NCBI GenBank assembly: GCA_965200435.1
Contig: OZ241337.1
Location: forward strand, 1,178,001-1,242,000
Source: Bin75 sp965200435
GTDB taxonomy: Bacteria; Nitrospirota; Nitrospiria; Nitrospirales; UBA8639
Reading direction: 5' to 3'
Length of the DNA: 64,000 nt
Below are positions 26,980 through 36,244 of this stretch, piece after piece; the stretch's first letter is position 1; each line of letters opens with the position of its first letter. Below the pieces are notes generated by a model, which saw nothing but the letters and a program-made list of their open reading frames with translations, made no database searches and was not told the origin of the DNA. The position numbers and the translations under genes were made by a program.

Positions 26980-27798
26980 ATGTTTATTTATCACGCTCGA
27001 TCGACTCTCTTGTTTCTCGCTGTTTGTCTGTCCATTTTGTCCCATCTCCCCGGTCCGCCTTACGCGAATGGCGAAACGCCTGAAGAAAAAGGACTCAAAA
27101 TTGCACGTGATGCCCGAGAGAGATCAAAAGGGTTTGATAATTTCACGGCTCGCCAAACCATGGTGCTACGCAACAAGCAGGGGCAGGAGAGCCGGCGCCA
27201 GCTCCACATAAAAGTTCTTGAGGTTCCCGAAGACGGTGATAAGAGCTTGTTTGTATTCGACCAGCCGCGTGACGTGAAAGGGACGGCGTTCCTGACCCAT
27301 GGCCATCGGAAGGCTGCGGACGACCAATGGCTCTATCTGCCCGCGCTCAAACGGGTCAAGCGGATCAGTTCGTCGAACCGGGCAGGCTCCTTCATGGGCA
27401 GTGAATTCTCCTATGAAGACATGAGCGAACAAGCGGTGGAAAAATACACCTACCGCTATCTGCGGGACGAGCCGTGTGGGGAGTTGACGTGCACGGTCTC
27501 CGAGCTGATGCCGGTGGACAAGGAGGCTTCAGGCTACCGGCGGCAACTGGTGTGGCGGGACACGGCCGAGTTACGGCTGTGGAAAGTGGAGTACTATGAT
27601 CGCAAGGACGCGCATCTGAAGACGCTGACCATCGGGCAGTACCAGCAATACCTGGACCGGTACTGGCGAGCGGGGGAAATGATCATGGTGAATCATCTCA
27701 CGGGCAAGAGCACCGTGTTGAACTGGGATGACTATCAGTTCGGAACCTCTCTCACCGAGCGCGATTTCAGCAAAACCGGGTTGAAACGGGTGCGGTGA
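26980..27798 (+). CDS. LolA-like outer-membrane lipoprotein-sorting protein
   Basis: Periplasmic protein of the LolA-like superfamily (the family annotated as outer-membrane lipoprotein-sorting protein, TP0789 type), 272 residues with a signal peptide ending near PYANG. Characteristic parts are RERSKGFDNFTARQTMVLRN, WLYLPALKRVKRISSSNR and GSFMGSEFSYEDM. Relatives are commonly next to an RND-type exporter and an outer-membrane protein; here only the barrel protein follows, overlapping by four bases. GGAAGGAA lies upstream of the ATG. It probably carries a lipid or lipoprotein ligand (inference). Confidence 0.85.
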   Translation: MFIYHARSTLLFLAVCLSILSHLPGPPYANGETPEEKGLKIARDARERSKGFDNFTARQTMVLRNKQGQESRRQLHIKVLEVPEDGDKSLFVFDQPRDVKGTAFLTHGHRKAADDQWLYLPALKRVKRISSSNRAGSFMGSEFSYEDMSEQAVEKYTYRYLRDEPCGELTCTVSELMPVDKEASGYRRQLVWRDTAELRLWKVEYYDRKDAHLKTLTIGQYQQYLDRYWRAGEMIMVNHLTGKSTVLNWDDYQFGTSLTERDFSKTGLKRVR

Positions 27799-29126
27799 TG
27801 CGCTGTAGGATCGTGCGATCCCTCGGCGTATTGGGCGTGCTTTGGCTGGGAGTGGCGAGCACCCTCCCAGCCATGGGCGAGATCGTGGCCACGGAGTGGT
27901 CCGGGCGCTTGAGTCTGGAAAGTCGCTGGTTTCCCGAAACCGGCTTGCATCCCGACCAGCGCTCGCAGGCGAGCGGCTTTGTGCTCGAGCCCACCTTTTA
28001 CCTTGAAGACGACGTGGGGCGGAGTGTGACCCTGACCCCGTTCTTTCGTTACGACGGCACTGACGACCGGCGTACCCATGCGGACCTTCGGGAAGCTTAT
28101 CTGTTGCTGTTTGGCGCCTTCGAATCGAGTGACTGGGAGGTGCGCATAGGCGTGGACCGGGTGTTCTGGGGCGTCACCGAATCGCAACACCTGGTCGATA
28201 TCATTAACCAGATCGACTTCGTGGAACATCCCAACGGCGAGGTCAAGCTGGGACAACCCATGGTACACGTCACGTGGGCCGGGGAATTGGGCACGCTGGA
28301 GGTGTTCGGATTGCCGTATCACCGCGCGCGCACCGCCCCTGGCGTATCCGGTCGACTTCGGTTTTCAGGGCTCATCGACGAAGAAGTCGTCTATGAAAGT
28401 GGAGCCGAGGAGTGGCATCCGGATGTTGCGGCCCGCTACAGTCACAGCGTGGGGCCCTTGGATTTTGGCTTGAGTGTGTTCGAGGGTACCTCCCGGGAAG
28501 CGGGAGTGTGCCGCGTAGTGATACCGGGATTGCCCGAGCTTGACGGGTGTATGACCACCTCCCAGAAACTGGAGCTGGGAGGGTCGCCACGACCCGGGAT
28601 CACTCCAAGTATAGTGCCGTACTACCCGCACATCCGGCAGGTGGGCTTGGATGCGCAACTGACCCTTGACGCCTGGCTGCTCAAGCTGGAGGCGATCCAT
28701 CGTACAGGCGAGGACAATACGCTCTTCCAGGACGAGGCTTATCTGGCCGCGGTAATGGGGGGGGAATACACGTTCTCGGCCGTTGGAGGGTCTGTGACCG
28801 ACTTGGTGGTGCTGGCCGAATGGAATTACGATGAACGGGGCCGCCGAGCCGTACCACGGCGCTCACCCATGACGCTCGACAACGATTACTTCGTCGGGGC
28901 TCAACTGTTGTTCAACGACATCCAGAGCACAGAACTCAGCGCGGGCTTTTTGTGGGACGCGAGTCGCAGGACCCAGAGTTTGGGCGTCGAACTCGACCGG
29001 CGGCTCTCGGACCGGTGGTCCGGGCACGTGGAGTCCAATACGATTCTGTCTATCGATCCTGCGGATCTCCAATATTCGGGGCGCCGCGACAGCTTCATCG
29101 AATTTCATTTGGAATATCATTTTTAG
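27795..29126 (+). CDS. outer-membrane beta-barrel protein (porin-like)
   Basis: A 443-residue protein with a signal peptide (ending around PAMGE) followed by many short amphipathic strands with alternating aromatic residues, and a C-terminal ELEYHF-type end with terminal Phe, the BAM recognition signature (here LEYHF). The start GTG at 27795 or ATG at 27798 overlaps the stop of the LolA-like gene, so the two are translationally coupled. Its role is unknown; pairing with a LolA-like carrier suggests a shared lipid-related process (inference). Confidence 0.8.
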   Translation: MMRCRIVRSLGVLGVLWLGVASTLPAMGEIVATEWSGRLSLESRWFPETGLHPDQRSQASGFVLEPTFYLEDDVGRSVTLTPFFRYDGTDDRRTHADLREAYLLLFGAFESSDWEVRIGVDRVFWGVTESQHLVDIINQIDFVEHPNGEVKLGQPMVHVTWAGELGTLEVFGLPYHRARTAPGVSGRLRFSGLIDEEVVYESGAEEWHPDVAARYSHSVGPLDFGLSVFEGTSREAGVCRVVIPGLPELDGCMTTSQKLELGGSPRPGITPSIVPYYPHIRQVGLDAQLTLDAWLLKLEAIHRTGEDNTLFQDEAYLAAVMGGEYTFSAVGGSVTDLVVLAEWNYDERGRRAVPRRSPMTLDNDYFVGAQLLFNDIQSTELSAGFLWDASRRTQSLGVELDRRLSDRWSGHVESNTILSIDPADLQYSGRRDSFIEFHLEYHF

Positions 29127-29313
29127 CCGTCTGTGGCATAGCGCTGCTGTCCATCTTTGCCTCCACGCATCATCTCCCTTTCTCTCCTGCGTTCTCTGTC
29201 CAAGCCCGCAGTTCCGTGCGCTACGGGGACGAGCGGGGGACTGGCGCCCACGGGTCTCTGCGGCTGAGGCCTGGCCTGGAGCCGCCGGATGAATGAAGAA
29301 GGGCGTCGGGGGG

Positions 29314-31584
29314 TCAGGCGGATTCAGGGTCGGAGGGCTGCAGGGCGTTCTGGACGTCAGCAGGGGGGGTCAAGGGTATGCACACCCGCATTTCGGTGTA
29401 CTGACCGACCTCGGTGTCCAGGGTGATGGAGCCGCCGTGGCGCCGCAGGATGTCGGTAGTCAGGGACAGCCCCAGGCCCGTACCTTCTCCCGGGGGCTTG
29501 GTGGTCACAAACGGCTCAAAAATCTTGTCGCGCACCGCATCGGGGATCCCCGTGCCATTATCCCGTATCCACACCTCTATAGAGCTCCCTCTCTGCTGAC
29601 TCCCAATCGTCAACTCCGGCTCGTAGGTCGGGGGGGCGGTCTGCTGCTTCTCTGCCAGCGCATGAAAGGCATTGGTGGCTAGATTCAGAAACACTCGAGA
29701 GATATCCTGGGGCACCACCGTCACCTCGGGCAGATTGGGGTCGAGGGCCCTGGTGATCTGCGCGTTAAAGGCCTCATTCTCGGCGCGTAGCGAGTGATAA
29801 GACAATTCCACGTACTGTTTCACGAGCGCGTTGAGATTGGTGGGGCGCCATTCTCCTTCTTTGCTGCGGGAATGTTCCAGCATGCTGCGCACAATATTAT
29901 CGGCGCGTTTGCCATGTTCTTTGATCTTGCCGAGGCTGGTCCGCAGTTCATCCAGAATCGATCTGATTTCCGCAAGGGGGAGGTTTTCCTCCTGTTTCAT
30001 CAACTCCTCGATCTCGTCCGCGAATTCGATCGAGACGTTGGCGAAGTTACCGACGAAGTTGAGCGGATTTTTAATTTCGTGTGCCACCCCTGCGGTGAGT
30101 TGACCCAAGGACGCCAGTTTCTGCTCGGCGATGACCTGTTCCTGGGCTTCCTTGAGATCATTCATGGCCTGCTCGAGGCTGACATTTTTGGCATTGAGTT
30201 CCTCGGCCATCTGTTCCACGAGGTTGAGCCGCTGGACTTCATGGGCATACCGCCGAAATACCTCCAAGGCTCTGGCCATATCCGTCACTTCGTCATTCCA
30301 GATGAGATACAAGAGGTGGTCTCGATGATACAGGGGCAGCTCCGGCGCAGGTGGGGTGCTTGCCGTGCCCTCAACGCGGACCGGCACGTCCAAATCCCCC
30401 TTGGCCATCTGGCGCATGGCCTTCGCTAAGCCCACCAGACGACGCACCAAGTAGCGGCGCACGAACAGGGAGCCCCAGACAAACGCTCCGCCTGTCCCGA
30501 TGAGGTTCAGGAGGATCAACAACACAATCCCGGTACTGGCGGCGGTGCGGGAGGCTTGGCTGGACTGGTTGGCCTGGGCATGAATCTGGTTGACGAGTTG
30601 ATTGACCTCGCTCACAAGGGATTCGGACTCGATTCGGACATGGGTCATGGTCTCCTGCTCCGTTTCCATCTGACTGAACGCTTCCCGGCGCAAGGCAATG
30701 ATTCCGGTCCGGCCCTGCCCCAAGGCCGCCAACTGCGTCAGGCCTGCAGCCAACATCGGCGACTGCAGGGACGGAGGCAGTTTCCCATATGCCTGCTGCC
30801 AATTCTGCATGGCTCTGTGAAAGCGGTCCTCCAAGGGAGTCAGCAACTGGCGATCCGCCGATACCAGCACCTCATCCAGCAGCAGGCTCGCCAAGTTTAT
30901 GGCTTGATGTACGTTCAACAGATTGCGATAAGCCGTCATTTCCGACTCCGAGGCCCGGACAGTGAGGGGATCGGCCTGGGCGTCGAGCGTGCGAAAGCCG
31001 GTGATGAGATAAAAGGCCTGGTCGTCCAAGGCCTGCTCCAACATCCGACCCACGTGCCGGTTGGTGGTATCCAGTTCCGTCTTGAGGGTCTCCAGAGTCG
31101 CAGCAATCTCCAACCGCCGCGCCGAGGAGTGCTCAAGCATGGCCACCTTCTGGGTTAAGGCCTCCAGGTGCTTGCGGATCTGGTCAGTGGACTGGTCAAA
31201 GCCCCCCCGGGATTCCACTTCCAGGATGGCCTGCTCCAAGGCCGAGCGCTCCTGCACCATGGCGGCCGACACCTGGGCATGGTCCGCTTGGTTGGTCGCG
31301 GCCAACAGTTGCCCGGCCCCATTGACCACGATGGCGCTTTTGCGTGCAATGTTCACCGCGCTGAGCAAGTTGGGTATGCTAGATTCCGCTAACTGGTGTT
31401 CGTGCCGGAGGGTCTCGTCGAAGGAAAAATAGGCCAGCAGCGTGGCCATTACCATGAGGACCACCGCACCCCCGAGGAGGAAGTATAACCGGAAGCCCAG
31501 CCCGATCCGCCATTTCCGGTTGGACGCCGAGCCCTCGGGGGTGGGGATGACCCGGGTCTCCACGGGCGGGGTGACTGCAGTCAT
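29314..31584 (-). CDS. membrane sensor histidine kinase
   Basis: A 756-residue kinase. Helix one (about 30-50) and helix two (about 355-380) frame a large periplasmic, mostly helical domain with coiled-coil-like composition, similar to TorS-type sensors. A HAMP-like linker follows, then a coiled coil, the phospho-acceptor His502 in AGVAHEIKNPLNFVG, the N-box NLATNAFHAL, and G-boxes DNGTGIPD and GTGLGLSL. It overlaps the periplasmic binding protein gene by four bases (ATGA), which suggests that the binding protein presents a ligand to this sensor. Its likely phosphate receiver is the REC-PP2C protein encoded two genes upstream (inference). Confidence 0.92.
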   Translation of the reverse strand: MTAVTPPVETRVIPTPEGSASNRKWRIGLGFRLYFLLGGAVVLMVMATLLAYFSFDETLRHEHQLAESSIPNLLSAVNIARKSAIVVNGAGQLLAATNQADHAQVSAAMVQERSALEQAILEVESRGGFDQSTDQIRKHLEALTQKVAMLEHSSARRLEIAATLETLKTELDTTNRHVGRMLEQALDDQAFYLITGFRTLDAQADPLTVRASESEMTAYRNLLNVHQAINLASLLLDEVLVSADRQLLTPLEDRFHRAMQNWQQAYGKLPPSLQSPMLAAGLTQLAALGQGRTGIIALRREAFSQMETEQETMTHVRIESESLVSEVNQLVNQIHAQANQSSQASRTAASTGIVLLILLNLIGTGGAFVWGSLFVRRYLVRRLVGLAKAMRQMAKGDLDVPVRVEGTASTPPAPELPLYHRDHLLYLIWNDEVTDMARALEVFRRYAHEVQRLNLVEQMAEELNAKNVSLEQAMNDLKEAQEQVIAEQKLASLGQLTAGVAHEIKNPLNFVGNFANVSIEFADEIEELMKQEENLPLAEIRSILDELRTSLGKIKEHGKRADNIVRSMLEHSRSKEGEWRPTNLNALVKQYVELSYHSLRAENEAFNAQITRALDPNLPEVTVVPQDISRVFLNLATNAFHALAEKQQTAPPTYEPELTIGSQQRGSSIEVWIRDNGTGIPDAVRDKIFEPFVTTKPPGEGTGLGLSLTTDILRRHGGSITLDTEVGQYTEMRVCIPLTPPADVQNALQPSDPESA

Positions 31585-32741
31585 GGCGCCTCCATCGTCT
31601 CCACCGCCTCAAAGCGACCTTGGGTGTTGATGCGCGTCAGGTAGACACGATCAGACCCCTGATTGTCCCGGGGTCCGTAGCGTAGATGAAACCCGCCCAG
31701 ATCAATGTCTCCCGCCAGTATCAGCGCCTCCAAGAAATCTTCTCTGGTAGGTGCCGGTCCGGCCACCAGTTTCAGCCCTTCTATGGCGACGCGGCCCGCG
31801 AGGTAGCCTTCCAGCGAGACAAAGCTCGGTGTGCTGTGGGCGTCGATGGCTTTCAGAGCCTTCTGGTATTGGGCGACGATCGGCAGGGTGGCATCCCACG
31901 GAAACGGGACAATCTGGGTCACGTACACCCCGGTCCCGTCTGGGCCCAACGTTTTCGCCAAGGCGGCGCTGCCGATGAATGAAATGTTAATGAAGTAAGG
32001 ATTGAAGTTGAGACGTCTCGCCCACCGGATGAAGGTTGCCACAGGCTTATAGGCACCCACGATGACGATGGCCTCGGCCTTGACGCGACGTAAATCCAGC
32101 AGGGCAACTTTGACGGCCTCGGTGTTGCGGGTATAGTACACTTCTTCGATCAGGCTCAGGCCATGGCGTTTGACCGCGCGGCGTAGCCCGTTCAGCCCGG
32201 CCTGCCCGAAGGCGTCGTTCTGGTAAAAAATGCTGACCCGGTTGATGCCTAGATCCTCATTCAGTCGGACGACCATTGCCTCGGTTTCCTGGTAGTAGGA
32301 GGCCCGCATATTCACCACGTTGGGCCGCTTCTTTGCGTCCCGTAGAAATTCTGCGCCCGTGAACGGCGCAATATACGGAACGCCTGCCGCCCTGGCAATG
32401 GGTTCAGCGGATTTGGACGTTGGAGTTCCAACGGCGCCGATCAGGGCAAAGACCTTGTACTGTTCGATCAGGGCACGGGTATTGGCAAGCGCAGCTTCCG
32501 GTTCGTATCTGTCATCCAGCGATTCGAGGCGTAGCCGGTAATCGTGAATGCCACCCTTGCGATTGACCTCGGAAAACGCCGCGCGGAGTCCAAGGCGCAT
32601 GCCGATACCCAATTCACGGGCCGGGCCGGTGAGTGCCGCAGACTGACCAAAAAGAATCGTTTGTTGATCGGACTCCGCCCGCGCCTGTCCCCACGGTGTT
32701 ACCGCGACCACTAACAAAAGTAGTGTCATGCGTATCGTCAT
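31581..32741 (-). CDS. periplasmic branched-chain-amino-acid-type binding protein
   Basis: ABC-type substrate-binding protein of the LivJ/Peripla_BP_6 fold, 386 residues with a signal peptide (MTIRMTLLLLVVAVTPWGQARAE). Recognisable parts are FGQSAALTGPARELG and LIGAVGTPTSKSAEPIARAA. No ABC permease or ATPase lies nearby; instead it is embedded between a REC-PP2C phosphatase and a histidine kinase with overlapping or near-overlapping ends, so it most likely acts as a sensory receptor component. The ATG at 32741 was chosen because longer frames lack a signal peptide. Confidence 0.9.
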   Translation of the reverse strand: MTIRMTLLLLVVAVTPWGQARAESDQQTILFGQSAALTGPARELGIGMRLGLRAAFSEVNRKGGIHDYRLRLESLDDRYEPEAALANTRALIEQYKVFALIGAVGTPTSKSAEPIARAAGVPYIAPFTGAEFLRDAKKRPNVVNMRASYYQETEAMVVRLNEDLGINRVSIFYQNDAFGQAGLNGLRRAVKRHGLSLIEEVYYTRNTEAVKVALLDLRRVKAEAIVIVGAYKPVATFIRWARRLNFNPYFINISFIGSAALAKTLGPDGTGVYVTQIVPFPWDATLPIVAQYQKALKAIDAHSTPSFVSLEGYLAGRVAIEGLKLVAGPAPTREDFLEALILAGDIDLGGFHLRYGPRDNQGSDRVYLTRINTQGRFEAVETMEAP

Positions 32742-32754
32742 GGGTAGAGTAGGG

Positions 32755-33936
32755 TTATGAGGGAACCGGAAGGGGGGACAGAAAACGTGCCGCCACGCAG
32801 GTGATGTCGTCCGATTGCACGGCATCTCCGACAAATTCCTGCACAACGTCCAAGATTTCCGTGACCATCCGTTCGGCACTCATACCGGCAAGCTCGGCCA
32901 GATTCTCGTCGAGTCGCGACTCCGTGAACTCCGCGGAGTTGCTGTCTTCAGCTTCCGTAACGCCATCGGTGTACAGGAACAGGCTATCACCAGGCATAAG
33001 CTGAATCTGGTTATTGCGATACATATGCGCAGCTTGGACCCCCAGTACGATATTCCCGGTTTTCGGCACCACCTCGACCCGGGAATCAGATCGCAGCACT
33101 CTGGGCGGATTGTGTCCGGCGTTGGAATAGCTTAACTCGCCGGTCCGCAGATCAAGCACCCCAAAAAACAGCGTGACGAAGATGCAGGACGGGTTGCTCT
33201 CGCAGAGCAGTTCATTGATCATCGTCAGGCAACCACCCGGTGTGGTGTAGGCTATTGATGTGGACGCTCGCAGGAGTGCACGGGTCACGGTTGTGAACAG
33301 AGCCGCAGGCACCCCTTTGCCGGACACATCCGCAATCACCAGCCCGATGTGGAATTCGTCAATAAAAAATAAATCGTACAAGTCGCCGCCGACTTCCCGT
33401 GCCGGGAGGATGAACCCCTTCACGTCATGGTGCTCGTTGGCTATCAACGGCTCTGGCTGAAACGACATTTGGACGTCTCTGGCCATCTCAAGTTCTTGCT
33501 TGACGGCAACCAGCCGATCACGGGTTTCCAGGGCCATTTGCATGGAGCGAATGTGTTTGAGGCCTTTTTCGATGGTTGCTTCAAGATCGCTGAAATCAAT
33601 CGGTTTGGTCAGAAAGTCAAACGCCCCACGGTTCATGGCGGTGCGAATGTTTTTCATGTCCCCATAGGCGGAGACGATCACCGCCTGCACGTCCTGGCCG
33701 GCGTCAGCAAGTTGACTCAGCAGGGTGAGACCATCCATCACCGGCATGTTGATATCGGAGAGGACCAAGTAGATCTTAGGGTTTTCCTTCAGCACCTCAA
33801 GGGCCTCTTTGCCATTGTGGGCAAACAGGAACTGGATCTCCCCCTCGCGGATCCGACGTCGGAATTTCTGACGCACCAGTAACTCGAGATCTTCTTCGTC
33901 GTCAACGATCAACACTTGAGTTGGCGATTTATCCAT
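32755..33936 (-). CDS. response regulator with PP2C-type (RsbU/SpoIIE) phosphatase output
   Basis: A 393-residue protein with a receiver domain (VDDEEDLELL, phospho-acceptor Asp61 in LVLSDINMPVMDG, Lys111 in LTKPIDF), a coiled linker, then a metal-dependent SpoIIE-type phosphatase domain containing REVGGDLYDLF, LVIADVSGKGVPAALF and the closing SDDITCVAARF. Such proteins dephosphorylate STAS anti-anti-sigma factors in partner switching. The STAS gene sits 66 bases upstream on the same strand and the sensor kinase downstream, so the chain ligand-kinase-phosphatase-STAS is plausible (inference). Confidence 0.92.
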   Translation of the reverse strand: MDKSPTQVLIVDDEEDLELLVRQKFRRRIREGEIQFLFAHNGKEALEVLKENPKIYLVLSDINMPVMDGLTLLSQLADAGQDVQAVIVSAYGDMKNIRTAMNRGAFDFLTKPIDFSDLEATIEKGLKHIRSMQMALETRDRLVAVKQELEMARDVQMSFQPEPLIANEHHDVKGFILPAREVGGDLYDLFFIDEFHIGLVIADVSGKGVPAALFTTVTRALLRASTSIAYTTPGGCLTMINELLCESNPSCIFVTLFFGVLDLRTGELSYSNAGHNPPRVLRSDSRVEVVPKTGNIVLGVQAAHMYRNNQIQLMPGDSLFLYTDGVTEAEDSNSAEFTESRLDENLAELAGMSAERMVTEILDVVQEFVGDAVQSDDITCVAARFLSPLPVPS

Positions 33937-34002
33937 GCCCTACACACCTTACCTGTGTTTTGAGACTATGCGTTGATCGACCACTCATGGCCAAACGGTC
34001 GA

Positions 34003-34353
34003 TCATAGGGCCGCGAGCGCATCGGCCCGTGTGGCGCGAATTTCCAGAATTTCATTGAACCCGCTGATCTCGAAAATTTCAGCGATGTGCTCGGCAAGGT
34101 CGCAGAATAAGGCCTTACCGCCTTCTTTCTGTGTCAGACGAGCAGCGATCAGCAGCGCACGCAAGCCGGCACTGCTCATATAACTCAGATCCTTAAAATC
34201 GAAGATCAAGGTTTTATGCCCCGTATCGACCTGTTCCTGTACAGCACTCTCCAGAGTTCCCACACTGGAACCGTCCACTCGACCGGCCACAATAAGGATC
34301 GCAGCTTTGTCGTTATGCTCGACCTCTACAGATAGCTTCGATCTTTCCTCCAT
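34003..34353 (-). CDS. STAS-domain anti-anti-sigma factor
   Basis: A 116-residue single STAS domain. The conserved segment DLSYMSSAGLRALLIAARLT includes the serine (about residue 61) that is phosphorylated by the partner kinase in SpoIIAA/RsbV proteins. The ATG at 34353 is preceded by GGAGGAAAGG; a longer frame to 34398 is not needed. It is the first gene of the operon STAS, REC-PP2C, binding protein, kinase. The likely kinase partner is the RsbW-type protein at 35825, now separated by an insertion sequence. Confidence 0.9.
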   Translation of the reverse strand: MEERSKLSVEVEHNDKAAILIVAGRVDGSSVGTLESAVQEQVDTGHKTLIFDFKDLSYMSSAGLRALLIAARLTQKEGGKALFCDLAEHIAEIFEISGFNEILEIRATRADALAAL

Positions 34354-34660
34354 AACCCTTTCCTCCAATTCGGCGTCATTTAAAAAAAGTAGCCCCAAAA
34401 CTTTTGATTTTTATTTAGAGTCACTATCGTTCTAGCTAACCAAAACAAGAATAGCATTCCCTCTTTTTTGCTTCAATAGACACTTTCGCGCCCCACCCTG
34501 GACGGGGTTATTCGCACGCATCGACTCAGTCGGAATGGCCAATGTTACTACATTGGAATCGATATGCCAATACTATCACCATTTTGCTATGGTTTGGCCG
34601 GCTGTCAATGATCTTTTCCCGTTTGAAATCGGCACATGTCGATCCAGATCAGCAAAAAAA
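34354..34660. other. upstream region of the STAS operon
   Basis: No gene is supported. The AT-rich stretch (34380-34480) probably holds the promoter of the minus-strand signalling operon; I cannot place the boxes with confidence. The insertion sequence begins at 34666. Confidence 0.35.
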
Positions 34661-35757
34661 CACGCTGTATAAGTTCAGAAACCTTTGGCACTCCTCGAAA
34701 CAGGAGGAGAGGCCATGCAAATCCACCATGTCGGCTATCGCATCAGGGGGTTTTATCGACTAACGCAATTCGGGCATCGTTGGGACATGATACCCCACGA
34801 AGCCCATCACCGACTCAAGATTCTGCACTTTTGCGCCCGGCATGGCCCAGCCGCGACGGGGGAGGCCTTTGGCGTCAGCCGCCGGACGCTTTATCGCTGG
34901 CAGCGGGCGCTCACTCAGGCTGGCGGGGACCCGCAGGCGTTGGCCGTCCGCTCTAGGGCCCCCCACCGGCGGCGGCAGGCCACGTGGCCACCCGCCCTGA
35001 GCCAAGCGATCCGGCGGCTACGCACCACGTATCCCAACCGTGGGAAGGCCAAGCTGCACGTCCTACTGCGGCCGTGGTGTGCGCAGCACGGGCTAGCCCT
35101 CCCCAGGGTCTCCACCATCGGGCGCCTGATCGCCCGCGCCCCGGACCGGATGCGGCACACGCCGAGCCGCCTGGATGCCCGGGGCCGGCCCAAACCCCGG
35201 ACACGGCGCCGGAAATCCCGCCCGCCCCGGCCCCGCCCCGCCCAGCCCCTGGCGGTCTTGGCCGGCGACCCCGTTGTGCGGCTCCACGCCGGACTCCGCC
35301 GCTACCTATTCACCTTCATCGATCCCTGCAGTCGCTTCGCCTTCGCTGTGGCCACCGCCACCGCCTCCAGCCGCCATGCCACCCACGCCCTCGATGCACT
35401 CTGTGCGTTGCTCCCGGCCCCACCCCGGATCCTCCTCTCCGATAACGGCCCGGAGTTCCAGGGGCATTTCCAGCACCGGCTCGATGAACGCGGCATCACC
35501 CACTGGTGGACGTATCCCCGATCCCCGAAAATGAACGCTCATGCGGAACGGTTCAATCGCACCCTGCAAGAGACCTTCGTGGACTACCACGAGGATCTGC
35601 TGTTCGACGATTTGGCGGCCTTTAACCGCAAACTGGCCGATTGGTTGCTGGCCTACAATACCGTGTTGCCCCACCATAGCCTTGGGCGGCAATCTCCGGT
35701 ACAATCCCTGATTCACCACCAACCCGAGTGCCAAATGTGGTGGACCCATACACACGC
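34661..35757 (+). mobile_element. IS481-type insertion sequence with 5-bp target duplication
   Basis: Element of about 1087 bases (34666-35752). Ends are TGTATAAGTTCAGAAACC on the left and, reverse-complemented, TGTATGGGTCCACCAC on the right; both continue inward to TTTGGCACTC. The 5-base sequence CACGC is present on both sides (34661-34665 and 35753-35757), the expected target duplication. TGT...ACA ends and an HTH plus DDE transposase fit the IS481 family. The copy looks intact and fairly recent. Confidence 0.85.
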
Positions 35758-35788
35758 TGTTTCCTGCCGTACTTTCGTGCTATACTGA
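34685..35788 (+). CDS. IS481-type transposase
   Basis: DDE transposase of 367 residues. An HTH domain is at GEAFGVSRRTLYRWQRALT, an Arg/Pro-rich linker follows, and the catalytic acids are Asp in LFTFIDPCSRFAF, Asp in LLSDNGPEFQG and Glu in HAERFNRTLQE. The reading frame passes the right end of the element (35752) and its last twelve residues and stop codon come from flanking DNA, so the C-terminus depends on the insertion site. An internal ATG at 34715 could also serve as start. The high GC of the gene contrasts with nearby sequence. Confidence 0.9.
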   Translation: MALLETGGEAMQIHHVGYRIRGFYRLTQFGHRWDMIPHEAHHRLKILHFCARHGPAATGEAFGVSRRTLYRWQRALTQAGGDPQALAVRSRAPHRRRQATWPPALSQAIRRLRTTYPNRGKAKLHVLLRPWCAQHGLALPRVSTIGRLIARAPDRMRHTPSRLDARGRPKPRTRRRKSRPPRPRPAQPLAVLAGDPVVRLHAGLRRYLFTFIDPCSRFAFAVATATASSRHATHALDALCALLPAPPRILLSDNGPEFQGHFQHRLDERGITHWWTYPRSPKMNAHAERFNRTLQETFVDYHEDLLFDDLAAFNRKLADWLLAYNTVLPHHSLGRQSPVQSLIHHQPECQMWWTHTHAVSCRTFVLY

Positions 35789-35824
35789 GGACGCTTGGTC
35801 TGTGTATTCCAGATGAAGGTCGCT

Positions 35825-36244
35825 ATGAAACAGATTTCTCTTTCCACCGACTTGTCCTCGATCACGGAACTGGAGCAGTCTCTTGAAGAATTTGCCAGTG
35901 CCCACGAACTGGATATGAAATTGCAGAATCGGCTGAATCTGATGCTTGAAGAACTGATCACCAATAGTGTGAATTACTCCCTCAAAACGATATCCGGACC
36001 TGAACTGGAATTGAGTCTGTCTTTGGAAGAACAGGTTGTCGTGGCTCGGATTGAAGATAACGGACCTATGTTCAATCCCTTCAGCGATGCACCCGAGGCG
36101 GATACTACCTCGTCCTTGGAAGATCGGCCCGTTGGAGGGCTGGGCGTCTATCTCACGAAAAAGTTTGCGGATAAATACACATACGAGCGGATCGGCGAGC
36201 GCAACCGCGTGACCTTGTGGTGGAAAACAGGGAAAACCCCTTAG
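35825..36244 (+). CDS. RsbW/SpoIIAB-type serine kinase or anti-sigma factor
   Basis: A 139-residue GHKL ATPase. The N-box is LMLEELITNSVNYS (Glu43, Asn47), then ARIEDNGPMFNPF (Asp78) and GGLGVYLTKKFADKYTY as the G-box. Such kinases phosphorylate a STAS protein and may bind a sigma factor. The ATG at 35825 follows GAAGGT. The last codons and the stop TAG (36242-36244) lie in the first bases of a 150-bp miniature element, so the original C-terminus may have been changed. It is probably the partner of the STAS protein at 34003. Confidence 0.9.
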   Translation: MKQISLSTDLSSITELEQSLEEFASAHELDMKLQNRLNLMLEELITNSVNYSLKTISGPELELSLSLEEQVVVARIEDNGPMFNPFSDAPEADTTSSLEDRPVGGLGVYLTKKFADKYTYERIGERNRVTLWWKTGKTP

